DNA of 64,000 nt, from assembly GCF_021729155.1 (NCBI RefSeq), contig NZ_JAJQYA010000012.1:62001-126000 (forward strand), in the 5' to 3' direction. Position numbers and translations under genes: made by a program. Positions 44,872 to 53,204 of this stretch are shown here, one piece after another (position 1 is the stretch's first letter; every line of letters begins with the position of its first letter). The stretch comes from Membranihabitans marinus. Lineage in GTDB: Bacteria > Bacteroidota > Bacteroidia > Chitinophagales > Saprospiraceae. The notes beneath the pieces were generated by a model, which had not been told where the DNA came from, did not search any database, and saw only the letters and a list, made by a program, of their open reading frames with translations.

Positions 44872-46143
44872 ATGAAACGAACGCGAGGATTATTTTTTCT
44901 CCTTATAGCTATAAGTGGAATGTTTTTCGCCTGTAGCGAACCAGCGCCAAATCAATTGACAGAAGCGGAGCAACAAGAAGGATGGAAATTATTGTTTGAT
45001 GGTACATCATTGGATGGCTGGAGAGACTATCAAGGAGAAGGTGTAAGTGGACCTTGGACGGTTGAAGATGGTCAACTCATCGCATTGGGCAAAGGGAGTG
45101 ATGGCAACGGTTACTTGGTTACAGAAGATGAATACGAAAATTTTATATTGACTTTTGACTGGAAGATATCAGAAGGTGGCAACAGTGGAGTTATTTATCA
45201 TGCCTTAGAGAGACCGCAATATAAAGTCCCTTATGTTACAGGACCTGAATACCAAGTATTAGACGATGTTGGCTTTCCAGCTGAATTGGAAGATTGGCAG
45301 TTGACTGGTGCAGATTATGCCATGCATGTTGCCGATCCCGAGAAAAAGAAATTGATGCCAGTAGGAAAATGGAATACTTCTAAAATTGTATTTGATAACG
45401 GCCATGTAGAGCACTGGTTAAACGGCGAAAAAATTGTAGAGTTCGAAGCGTGGACTAAAGATTGGTTTGAGCGTAAGAATTCTGGAAAATGGGAGAATGC
45501 TCGTGAATATGGATTGGCTCACAGAGGTCATTTCTCAATTCAAGATCACGGTGCCAAAACTTGGTATCGCAATATGAAGGTGAAAGAATTGCCCCGTAAA
45601 CCACAAAAATTTGACTTGTTCAATGGGAAAGATCTCAGTGGATGGGAAGTTTACGGTACTGAAAAATGGTATGTAGCTGATGGAGAGTTGGTATGCGAAA
45701 GTGGACCTGATGAAGCTTATGGTTATCTTGCAACACAGCGTTATTTCAATGACTTTGATTTAAGCGTAAAGTTTTTACAAGAAGCCAATGGCAATAGTGG
45801 AATTTTCTTTAGATCATTTATCGAGGACAAAGTTAAGATTTCTGGATGGCAGGTGGAAGTAGCTCCTCCGGGACACGATAGCGGTGGTATCTACGAATCA
45901 TACGGAAGAGGATGGTTGCATCAAATTCCTGAAGACAAGGAGGGATTCTTGAAGATGGGAGAATGGAATACCATGAGGATTAAAGTTCAGGGTGACGAAG
46001 TAAATACTTGGTTAAATGGAGAATTGATGACATCCTTAAAGGATGACTTAATCGGTTCCGCTTCAGGTAGAATTGCCCTTCAAATCCACAGTGGTGGTGG
46101 TATTAAAGTAAGATGGAAAGATTTGGTAGTACAAGAGTTGTAA
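44872..46143 (+). CDS. Lipoprotein with two DUF1080 domains (3-keto-disaccharide hydrolase-like)
   Basis: 423-residue secreted lipoprotein, signal MKRTRGLFFLLIAISGMFFAC with Cys21. Two tandem DUF1080 (concanavalin-like) domains: residues 38-228 (GWKLLFDGTSLDGWRDYQ, FDWKISEGGNSGVIYH) and 240-423 (FDLFNGKDLSGWEVYG, VKFLQEANGNSGIFFRSF). In the family, DUF1080 proteins hydrolyse 3-keto-glycosides or bind glycans. The duplicated form is frequent in Bacteroidota and Planctomycetes. The leader TAACCTTTAAAAA just before the ATG resembles that of the dnaJ-like gene at 63139. A good terminator follows the gene. Confidence 0.9.
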   Translation: MKRTRGLFFLLIAISGMFFACSEPAPNQLTEAEQQEGWKLLFDGTSLDGWRDYQGEGVSGPWTVEDGQLIALGKGSDGNGYLVTEDEYENFILTFDWKISEGGNSGVIYHALERPQYKVPYVTGPEYQVLDDVGFPAELEDWQLTGADYAMHVADPEKKKLMPVGKWNTSKIVFDNGHVEHWLNGEKIVEFEAWTKDWFERKNSGKWENAREYGLAHRGHFSIQDHGAKTWYRNMKVKELPRKPQKFDLFNGKDLSGWEVYGTEKWYVADGELVCESGPDEAYGYLATQRYFNDFDLSVKFLQEANGNSGIFFRSFIEDKVKISGWQVEVAPPGHDSGGIYESYGRGWLHQIPEDKEGFLKMGEWNTMRIKVQGDEVNTWLNGELMTSLKDDLIGSASGRIALQIHSGGGIKVRWKDLVVQEL

Positions 46144-46163
46144 TATCAAATTAAAATATATTG

Positions 46164-46198
46164 AAAAGCCTCAAAGAGTTATTCTTTGGGGCTTTTTT
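46164..46198 (+). terminator. Intrinsic terminator after DUF1080 gene
   Basis: AAAAGCC and CAAAG pair with CTTTG and GGCTTTT, with one bulge, followed by T. The stem is long and strong. Confidence 0.88.
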
Positions 46199-46235
46199 AG
46201 TGTATCTAATGTAAAATGCGTTTATAACTGACAAT

Positions 46236-46413
46236 GTAAGCGACCAAGCAACTACGTCTTTATGCAGTAATCAATCGAGATGAACCTTTTGTAAAATGAA
46301 CAGCTTAATTAATTAGGTTCTATCATAGAATACTCAGTCATACCCAGACATCTTTATAAATAAGTCCTGAAAGGACGTAGTCTAATAGCCGTGGGTGAAA
46401 CCCACGGTATTGG
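46236..46413. repeat. 178-bp direct repeat, copy 1
   Basis: Identical by eye to 46801-46978 (offset 565). It starts GTAAGCGACCAAGCAACTAC and ends in the CCGTGGG-TGAAA-CCCACGG hairpin and TATTGG. It holds one GTCCTGAAAGGAC hairpin. Confidence 0.92.
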
Positions 46414-46429
46414 AGATTAATCAACATTG

Positions 46430-46533
46430 ATTTGGCGGACTTTTTGCATTGTCAATCTTCTGACTTGAAGAGATAATATTTTCAATTTTTGTAATTATAT
46501 AGGAGGACAAATTGAGCAAAAAGTGTGACAAAT
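46430..46533 (+). repeat. 104-bp element with terminal inverted repeats, copy A
   Basis: The ends ATTTGGCGGACTTTTTGC and GCAAAAAGTGTGACAAAT match copies B (46994-47099) and C (28062-28168). It follows the 178-bp repeat, so both form a larger compound repeat. Confidence 0.75.
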
Positions 46534-46632
46534 CCATGTGAAAATTTTTTCAGTACTTTAGACCATATAATGATGAATTATAGATCAATCACGCCGGGAA
46601 CATTGGCCAAAAACCTATCGAATTACGTTGCA

Positions 46633-46800
46633 GTCACGCCTTAACGTAGAGACGCAATGCCTTGCGTCTCCAAAAATAATATATGAGACGCACGGCCAAC
46701 CCACCCTCGGCATCTAGCCTCGGTTCCCTCATCAAATGCCTATTTAAGGCATTTGGCTCTTCGAGCTTCATTCGGTCATGTCCTCAAAATGAATTAAAAG
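46633..46800 (+). repeat. 168-bp block shared with cluster R4 (61962-62129)
   Basis: GTCACGCCTTAACGTAGAGA through TCCTCAAAATGAATTAAAAG is found again in cluster R4, with a single visible difference (GCACGGCC versus GCAAGGCC) over 168 bases, some 15.3 kb away in the same orientation. Confidence 0.92.
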
Positions 46801-46978
46801 GTAAGCGACCAAGCAACTACGTCTTTATGCAGTAATCAATCGAGATGAACCTTTTGTAAAATGAACAGCTTAATTAATTAGGTTCTATCATAGAATACTC
46901 AGTCATACCCAGACATCTTTATAAATAAGTCCTGAAAGGACGTAGTCTAATAGCCGTGGGTGAAACCCACGGTATTGG
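46801..46978. repeat. 178-bp direct repeat, copy 2
   Basis: Exact second copy of 46236-46413. It begins precisely where the 168-bp block shared with R4 ends. Confidence 0.92.
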
Positions 46979-46993
46979 CATCAAACAATGTTG

Positions 46994-47099
46994 ATTTGGC
47001 GGACTTTTTGCTCTATAGGCTTTCTTGGACAGATAATCATTGTTTTAATTCAATGATACTAGATATAATATGATTATTTCGGCAAAAAGTGTGACAAAT
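46994..47099 (+). repeat. 106-bp element with terminal inverted repeats, copy B
   Basis: Same 18-base ends as copies A and C but with a different interior (TCTATAGGCTTTCTTGGAC). The downstream context CCATGAGCAT and TTTGATAGAAAAAT is shared with copy C. Confidence 0.75.
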
Positions 47100-47548
47100 C
47101 CATGAGCATAACCATTCATGGTATCAATCAATTCACATAAATCTGTGATTTTGATAGAAAAATTATGTTTGCTGTCGATGGACGGTGTAATCACGCCTCG
47201 ACACAGTGGAATTTTCCATAGGATTTATGTTGCAGTCACGCCGGAGCACAGTGGCCTCGGTTCCCTCATCCGATGGACATTTAGTCCATCGGGTTGCTCT
47301 ATAGAGCAACTACATTCGGTCATCTTCACCAAAGGTCGATTTACGACCTTTGGTTGCCCTAAAGGGCAACTACGTTCAGTCATATTTAGGATCAATGGTT
47401 GCTCTATTGAGCAACTTCATTCGGTCATCTTTCGATGTATAATCTTCAAATAGTTGGAAAAATAACCGATAAATGTAACCGACAACTATTACCGCAATTG
47501 GTATTTAAATCCCAACGACAGTATAGATACTATCATATATAACCTATC

Positions 47549-48835
47549 TTAAGAAGGCAATCTGTCTAATGAAATATTGTCCAATTGTTTTTTGTATTCT
47601 TCCTTAACCTTGTTAAAGGCTGGCATATAGCTATCGTCCATAACGGCAGGTTCTGGGAGGTTTTCTCTTAAAGGATCAACCTGCTTGCCATTTTTCCAGA
47701 ATCTATAGCATACATGAGGTCCGGTAGCCAAGCCAGTAGATCCTACATAACCGATGACTTCGCCTTGTTTTACATGAACGCCTTTTTTCATACCCTTGGC
47801 AAATTTGTTCATGTGTAAATATTGAGTAGAGTAGGTTTTGTCGTGTTTGATCTTTATGTAGTTTCCATTTCCACCTGTTCGTCCAATTCTTTCAATAACG
47901 CCGTTGGCCGTCGCATATATTTCAGTGTTGTATGGTGCCGCATAATCAGTTCCGAGATGGGGTCTTCTGGTCTTGAGAACGGGATGGAATCGATTCATGT
48001 TGTAACGGGAAGATATTCTAGAAAACTTTACTGGGGCCTTTAAAAAGGCTTTTTTCATAGGTCGACCCTCAAGGTTATAATATCCGTCGTACTGACCATT
48101 GTCAAATCCTATAGCGTAGTATTCTTTGCCGCTAGCCGAAAACCATGCGGCTTCCATTTGACCAATACTTACCAGTTCCCCTTCAACATATAATTCTTCA
48201 TAGATGAGTTTAAACTGATCCTTGGGTTGAATGTGGTGAAAATCCACTGACCAAGCTAAAGCGTCCTCCATTTTCGCGGTGAGGACAGGTATTTGTTCCG
48301 ATTCGATATCGTAATCCGAAAAAGCATTCCACAAAGAAGAATTGATTTCTCCTACAAATTCTTTTCTTACCGTATCTACTGCTCGTTGTCCCGGTTTAAT
48401 TTCGGATTTTCCCTCGAGATCGAATACCAAGTAATTGATCTTATCTGGTTCGTAGATAAAATACTTGGCTTCATCGGTATCTAAATCCTTTAAGATTTTA
48501 TATTTTTTACCGGCTCTAAGTGTGCGTACATCAAATACATCTTTGTTGGCATCCAAAATCGATAATAATGTACTATTGTCTACCCCAATATTTGCAAAAA
48601 TTTCAGATAATACCTCGCCGTTTTTTATAACAGCTTCTTCAATATTGTAGCCCGATGTGTTGATATTGAATTCGTACTTGGGAATAGTAATGGGTAGTGA
48701 AGTAGATACCAATATACTGTTTTGATTAGATGAAGGAAAGAAACCTTCTTGCTTGGCACCAAAAGTAATAGTAACTAATAGAATGCATCCAAATATAATT
48801 TGCTTTGTGCTGGCTCGTTTTAGTGGAAATCCCAT
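47549..48835 (-). CDS. M23 family metallopeptidase (LytM-type) with OapA/LysM-like domain
   Basis: Secreted or membrane-anchored peptidoglycan endopeptidase. The ATG at 48835 (MGFPLKRASTKQIIFGCILL) gives an N-terminal membrane anchor; a longer frame starts upstream without a better signal. Residues 75-135 form a LysM/OapA-like domain (VLSEIFANIGVDNSTLLSIL, LRAGKKYKIL). The peptidase core shows zinc ligands in RPHLGTDYAAPYNTEIYATA and catalytic YLHMNKFAKGMKKGVHVKQG. The last motif reads GPHVCYRFWKNGKQVDP, with Cys where LytM has the second His of HxH, a variant I recall in Bacteroidota. 428 residues. Convergent to the DUF1080 gene across R3. Confidence 0.88.
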   Translation of the reverse strand: MGFPLKRASTKQIIFGCILLVTITFGAKQEGFFPSSNQNSILVSTSLPITIPKYEFNINTSGYNIEEAVIKNGEVLSEIFANIGVDNSTLLSILDANKDVFDVRTLRAGKKYKILKDLDTDEAKYFIYEPDKINYLVFDLEGKSEIKPGQRAVDTVRKEFVGEINSSLWNAFSDYDIESEQIPVLTAKMEDALAWSVDFHHIQPKDQFKLIYEELYVEGELVSIGQMEAAWFSASGKEYYAIGFDNGQYDGYYNLEGRPMKKAFLKAPVKFSRISSRYNMNRFHPVLKTRRPHLGTDYAAPYNTEIYATANGVIERIGRTGGNGNYIKIKHDKTYSTQYLHMNKFAKGMKKGVHVKQGEVIGYVGSTGLATGPHVCYRFWKNGKQVDPLRENLPEPAVMDDSYMPAFNKVKEEYKKQLDNISLDRLPS

Positions 48836-49182
48836 ATATGACTTGGTTAAATTAAAGATAATAATACAAAAACTTCCTTTTGTATCTAGGTGCATTAACA
48901 ATTTTCATTTCAAAATTTTAATGTCTTGATTCAAACGATAAAAATAAAAATATGGTCTTCAAAGAGTTAAAGATTTAACACTTTTCTAGCCATTCCTCAT
49001 CGATTAAGATAAAGATATCTCAATATCCATGTTCAAAACAATAAAGACCATGCTAAATAAGATACTTTATTTTGGCTGTCCTCATTTGTTTCTACTGAAA
49101 TGAGACGACAACAAGATACTGACATTTGGTAACAAATTAGTGTAATATTTGGATAGTATTATTATTTTCTATAAAAATAACA
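48836..49182. other. Intergenic region M23 / barrel gene
   Basis: 347 AT-rich bases between two leftward genes. I see no RNA gene, repeat or clear TAnnTTTG promoter. The M23 promoter should lie here. Confidence 0.3.
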
Positions 49183-50070
49183 TTAGAGTTTAAAGAAAAT
49201 TCCGACTTGACTATTGGGTGCGGCCAAAATATTTTTACCGTAAGCCGCTAACGAGGTTGAAACTTCTATACCCCATTGATCATTAATAGAATAGGCTATT
49301 TTGGGTGTTATAGAGAGATAGGCTACATTGTTGCCAAAGATGCCATTGCTTTCTGTATTGGGATTATTAGTGGTTACTGGAGAAACATTTAAGAGATTCA
49401 GAGCTAGAAACCATTGGTCATTTATCGTAGTACCAATTTCAGCACCAAATCGGATTTCGTCAGAAAAGTCGGTAACTACATCTCCAGAAAGATATCCATA
49501 TGTTGATTCTCCTCTATGATTATAGGCCGCCAATAAACTAATATATCCAATACCTATACTGGTAGAAGCTTCCAGAGCCAACATTTGATTAAATTCCCCG
49601 TCCCCAGTCTGCATCAACTCAGTGTGTCCACCTACATTGTTGCCCGTAGGTAATCCCAGCACAAAGGAAGCGCTGACTACCCAGCTGCCTTCAGTTATCA
49701 ATCCGTACTTAATCCCTAAATCTACATCACCAAAACCATTCAATTCATCGCCTTCTTGTATGTATCCAGTCGACCTAGATTCTAAATTATTCAAGGTATT
49801 TCTAGCAAACAGAGGAATGTGACCTGTGATGGTCCATCGATCGGTTATACCGTATTCTCCGTAAAGTGAAGTGGAGTAGTATCCGGTAGTTGTAATGGGG
49901 ATTTTCTTTCCATCTGGTCCAAAATACTGGTCACTGATAAGAAAACTTTGACCCAGTTTAAAATAACCTTTTCCTTTGGGTTGTGGCCATCCACCGCCTG
50001 CATATGCAGAGTTGACGGTAATTATGGCCAGCAATATATATAGCGAGGTGAGGAGGGAATATTTTTTCAT
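49183..50070 (-). CDS. Outer-membrane beta-barrel protein, transporter-like
   Basis: 295 residues with a cleavable signal (YSLLTSLYILLAIITVNSAY, AGG). The mature chain starts GGGWPQPKGKGYFKLGQSFL and consists of alternating amphipathic strands with short turns (YSTSLYGEYGITDRWTITGH, SFVLGLPTGNNVGGHTELMQ), ending in VGIFFKL, a typical barrel C-terminus. It looks like the FadL/phenol-MetA-like family of putative outer-membrane channels. It follows the DM13 lipoprotein gene by 12 bases and is probably co-transcribed with it, possibly by readthrough from the SUF operon. The substrate is unknown. Confidence 0.7.
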   Translation of the reverse strand: MKKYSLLTSLYILLAIITVNSAYAGGGWPQPKGKGYFKLGQSFLISDQYFGPDGKKIPITTTGYYSTSLYGEYGITDRWTITGHIPLFARNTLNNLESRSTGYIQEGDELNGFGDVDLGIKYGLITEGSWVVSASFVLGLPTGNNVGGHTELMQTGDGEFNQMLALEASTSIGIGYISLLAAYNHRGESTYGYLSGDVVTDFSDEIRFGAEIGTTINDQWFLALNLLNVSPVTTNNPNTESNGIFGNNVAYLSITPKIAYSINDQWGIEVSTSLAAYGKNILAAPNSQVGIFFKL

Positions 50071-50082
50071 TTTATTACTTTT

Positions 50083-51015
50083 TTATTTAAGTTCTGCTGC
50101 ACCAAAGACTACGCTAAAAGGTTTACAATAGACTAGGACAAATTTGTAATCACTTACTTTTACTCCGTCGGGAATGGTATAAGTTTGAGTACCCGAATTT
50201 GATTTTATTGCACCCAAGTCAATTCCTCCCGATCCAGAATCGGCAGACTTACTTAAATATATTTGAAGCCCAGGGCCGGATTGTGTAGAAAAATCTTCTT
50301 GCAATGTCAGCGTTTTAGAGTCGGCTGATACTACAACAGAGCCAGAAACTCTGTGTCCAGTTTTGCCGACAAAACTTCCGCTATATCCGAGGTTTTCTTT
50401 AACTGCCAACGGAAATTCATTGGAGACAATACCATCTATTTCAGCAGTAATTTTTGTTTCCCCTGCTGCATGAGCCGTAGCCTTCCCATTGTTATCGATA
50501 CTGGCAACTGCGGGATCAGAGGATTTCCAAACCACGGTTTCATTGAGTACTATTCCGGTTGTAGACCGTACTATGGCTTTAAACAAAGCTGTACCCCCGG
50601 GAATTAGGGTGGCTATTTCACTGGTAATAGCAATTCCCCCGATAATAGGTCCTTGATTGTTATTGTCTTGAATGACGGTAATCTGGCTACTGTCGATTTG
50701 AAGGCCATTGAGTTCGTCTTCGTATTGGGCAATAATAAATGTCGTACCCTCTGCCACTGCAGTAACTAAACCGCTTTCATTAACAGTAGCTACTGTGGGT
50801 TGGGTCGAAGTCCAGTCAACTTCAGTAGTAATTACTTCTCCTTTAATATTTTTTACTTCTGCGCTAATTTGAAAGTCTTGACCTATGGTTATATTAAATA
50901 TTTCGGGACTTAGTTTTACTGAGGCTTGATTCAATATAAGAGCTTCTTCGGTATAGTCTGTGCCCACACATGAAAATATAGCCAACAGAGAGAGTAGTAA
51001 TAGTGAGTATTTCAT
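50083..51015 (-). CDS. Lipoprotein with two BIG2-like domains and a DM13 domain
   Basis: 310 residues. The signal MKYSLLLLSLLAIFSC ends in a lipobox (Cys16). Residues 30-112 and 122-203 are bacterial Ig-like (BIG2) folds (VDWTSTQPTVATVNESGLVT; VVWKSSDPAVASIDNNGKAT). Residues 212-310 look like a DM13 domain: GSFVGKTGHRVSGSVVVSAD, GPGLQIYLSKSADSGSGG and YKFVLVYCKPFSVVFGAAEL with its single conserved Cys. DM13 has been proposed to act in electron transfer through that Cys. It lies 108 bases after sufT and before the barrel gene. A redox role at the cell surface is inference. Confidence 0.82.
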   Translation of the reverse strand: MKYSLLLLSLLAIFSCVGTDYTEEALILNQASVKLSPEIFNITIGQDFQISAEVKNIKGEVITTEVDWTSTQPTVATVNESGLVTAVAEGTTFIIAQYEDELNGLQIDSSQITVIQDNNNQGPIIGGIAITSEIATLIPGGTALFKAIVRSTTGIVLNETVVWKSSDPAVASIDNNGKATAHAAGETKITAEIDGIVSNEFPLAVKENLGYSGSFVGKTGHRVSGSVVVSADSKTLTLQEDFSTQSGPGLQIYLSKSADSGSGGIDLGAIKSNSGTQTYTIPDGVKVSDYKFVLVYCKPFSVVFGAAELK

Positions 51016-51123
51016 ATTTATTTGTAATTCCTATTAATAGAAACGGTTAGATACCATTATAAGTACACCTAACTTTTGAAAAAGTTGAAAAAATTCCAAA
51101 CTTTGACATTTAAATGTAAAAGT

Positions 51124-51429
51124 TTAGAACATATCTAACTCCAATCTTGCTTCATCACTCATCATGTCTTTGGTCCAAGGAGGATCAAAGGTTAAGTCTA
51201 CGTGCACAGCAGATACCCCTGGCACTGATTTAGCCTTGGTTTCTACATCAAATACTATTTCTCCAGCCACAGGACAGGCCGGTGCAGTCAAAGTCATCAC
51301 TATATATACCTCATTGTTTTCTCTTACATTGACTTCATAAACCAATCCCAATTCATAGATGTTTACGGGAAGTTCAGGGTCAAATACAGTTTGAAGTTGT
51401 TCTATGACGAGGTCTCTAATGCTAGACAT
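51124..51429 (-). CDS. sufT: SufT/MIP18-type Fe-S assembly protein
   Basis: 101-residue DUF59 (MIP18) protein that assists Fe-S cluster maturation. VFDPELPVNIYELGLVYEVN and the conserved Cys in TLTAPACPVAGEIVFDVETK are the family core; VDLTFDPPWTKDMMSDEARL is the standard ending. It starts two bases after the sufE stop and is the last SUF gene. No zinc or cluster CxxC is present, as usual. The role is as an accessory factor; clients cannot be read from sequence. Confidence 0.93.
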   Translation of the reverse strand: MSSIRDLVIEQLQTVFDPELPVNIYELGLVYEVNVRENNEVYIVMTLTAPACPVAGEIVFDVETKAKSVPGVSAVHVDLTFDPPWTKDMMSDEARLELDMF

Positions 51430-51431
51430 AA

Positions 51432-51866
51432 TTATTGAGATTTTAACTGTTGTTGTGCCATATAAGTATAGGCATATAATTTCATTTGCTTGACCATGGA
51501 CAGCAATCCATTGGATCGGGTAGGAGACAGGTGGCTTTTAAGTCCAATCTTTTCGATAAATGTCAATTCTGATTGAGCTATTTCCGCAGCAGGATGACCG
51601 GATAAAACTTTGATCACTAAACTTACCAATCCTTTTGTAATTAATGCATCGCTGTCTGCAGTGAAGTAGACTTTGCCGTCTTTTTCTTCAGCGTGCATCC
51701 ATACTTGAGATTGACAGCCTTTGATTAAATGCTCTGGGGTCTTATATGCGGCATCGATGATGGGCAATTCTTTACCGAGTTGAATGATGTATTCGTATTT
51801 ATCCATCCAATCTTCGAAAAAAGAAAAGTCGTCAACTATTTCTGCTTGTGTTTGATCAATATTCAT
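51432..51866 (-). CDS. sufE: Sulfur acceptor protein SufE
   Basis: Takes persulfide sulfur from SufS and hands it to SufB. FFEDWMDKYEYIIQLGKELP, IKGCQSQVWMHAEEKDGKVY (acceptor Cys in GCQSQVW) and FTADSDALITKGLVSL are the family signatures. 144 residues. It lies 13 bases after sufS, so the enzyme and its acceptor are made together. Confidence 0.95.
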   Translation of the reverse strand: MNIDQTQAEIVDDFSFFEDWMDKYEYIIQLGKELPIIDAAYKTPEHLIKGCQSQVWMHAEEKDGKVYFTADSDALITKGLVSLVIKVLSGHPAAEIAQSELTFIEKIGLKSHLSPTRSNGLLSMVKQMKLYAYTYMAQQQLKSQ

Positions 51867-51879
51867 GTCTTATGTCGAT

Positions 51880-53124
51880 TTACGAAAGCATTGCTTTGGC
51901 TCTTTTAATCCCAGTAACCAATCGGTCTACTTCCTCAAATGTATTATAAAATGAAAATGAGGCTCGAATTGTTCCTGGTATTTTGAAAAAATTCATTACT
52001 GGCTCGGTACAGTGATGGCCAGTACGAACAGCTATTCCCAGTTTGTCGAGTATTTCGCCCATGTCAAAAGGATGGATATCACCTACCATCATAGAGACAG
52101 CACCAGCTCTGTGTTTGGCTTGTCCAATAAATCGAAGTGAATCAATGGTGGACAATTGTTCAATAGCGTATTGGTATAGTAGGGCTTCGTATTTTTGAAT
52201 ATTTTCCAAACCAATGCTCTGTGTGTATTTCAATGCGGCATCGAGACCAATAGCTCCTTCAATATGAGGAGTCCCTGCTTCAAATTTAAACGGTAACTCA
52301 TTGTACGTTGTTTTTTCAAAGGTTACTGTCTTTATCATTTCACCTCCCCCTTGATATGGAGGCATGAGGTCTAACCATTTTTCCTTACCATATAAAATTC
52401 CCATTCCCGTAGGGCCGAAAACTTTGTGACTTGAAAAAACGAGAAAGTCAACATCCAACTTTTGTACATCGATCGGAAGATGTTGTATCGCTTGCGCACT
52501 GTCGAGCAATACAGGAATGTCTGATTTATGAGCTTTTTCTATGATTAAATCAACGGGATTGACGGTGCCTAAGGAATTGGACACATAGGGCAATGAAACC
52601 AGTCGAACCCTGTCGTTCAATAATTTATCGTATTCGGAGAGTATTAATTCTCCATTTTCGTCCATTGGAATAACTTTCAACTCCGCACCGTATTGTTGAC
52701 ATACGATCTGCCAAGGTACAATGTTGGAGTGGTGTTCCATAGCTGATATAATAATGCTATCGCCGGGTTTTAAGAATGCCTTGGCAAAGGATTGAGCTAC
52801 TAGATTGATACCATCTGTTGTCCCTTTAGTGAAAATTATTTCAGACTCAGAGCCTGCATTAATATATTGTTGAGCTGTTCGTCGTGCCGCTTCAAATCCA
52901 TCAGTAGCCAATTGGCTCAAATGATGGACACCGCGATGCACATTACTGTTGTATTGGGTGTAATATTCAACTAGGCTATCTATTACTACCTGAGGTTTTT
53001 GAGTGGTAGCAGCGTTGTCAAGATAAACCAAAGGGTGGCCGTGAACTTCCGTTTGAAGAATGGGAAATTCAGCGCGTATTTTATGAATATCAAAGGGAAT
53101 ATCTATACTTTTCAATTTTTCCAT
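51880..53124 (-). CDS. sufS: Cysteine desulfurase SufS
   Basis: PLP enzyme removing sulfur from cysteine to form a persulfide. VYLDNAATTQKPQVVIDSLV, RGVHHLSQLATDGFEAARRT, ISAMEHHSNIVPWQ, the PLP Lys in FLVFSSHKVFGPTGMGILYG and the persulfide Cys in VRTGHHCTEPVMNFFKIPG are all seen. 414 residues, group II desulfurase. It lies 80 bases downstream of sufD within the operon. Confidence 0.96.
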   Translation of the reverse strand: MEKLKSIDIPFDIHKIRAEFPILQTEVHGHPLVYLDNAATTQKPQVVIDSLVEYYTQYNSNVHRGVHHLSQLATDGFEAARRTAQQYINAGSESEIIFTKGTTDGINLVAQSFAKAFLKPGDSIIISAMEHHSNIVPWQIVCQQYGAELKVIPMDENGELILSEYDKLLNDRVRLVSLPYVSNSLGTVNPVDLIIEKAHKSDIPVLLDSAQAIQHLPIDVQKLDVDFLVFSSHKVFGPTGMGILYGKEKWLDLMPPYQGGGEMIKTVTFEKTTYNELPFKFEAGTPHIEGAIGLDAALKYTQSIGLENIQKYEALLYQYAIEQLSTIDSLRFIGQAKHRAGAVSMMVGDIHPFDMGEILDKLGIAVRTGHHCTEPVMNFFKIPGTIRASFSFYNTFEEVDRLVTGIKRAKAMLS

Positions 53125-53204
53125 CTTTCCAATTTTCTAATTCCCATTGTGTCAATTTATCACAACAGTCTGTCACTTACTCTAAAAAAACCTACACCAA
53201 TCTT

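Larger units (their letters stand above)
46201..47450. repeat. Mosaic hairpin-repeat cluster R3
   Basis: Lies between the convergent DUF1080 and M23 genes. Three linked units at 47270-47430 best show the architecture: CCGATGGAC-ATTTA-GTCCATCGG (47270-47292) then GTTGCTCT/AGAGCAAC and TACATTCGGTCAT; CCAAAGGTCG-ATTTA-CGACCTTTGG (47329-47353) then GTTGCCCT/AGGGCAAC and TACGTTCAGTCAT; and a half unit ATTTAGGATCAATGG, GTTGCTCT/TGAGCAAC, TTCATTCGGTCAT. CAAATGCCT-ATTTA-AGGCATTTG (46733-46755) is followed by GCTC/GAGC. Constant text between units is shared while stems differ. Confidence 0.9.

Noticed and set aside
47549-48835. Loss of M23 activity because HxH reads HVC
   Set aside because: From memory, the same GPHVCYRF form occurs in many Bacteroidota M23 proteins, so it is probably a lineage variant rather than damage.
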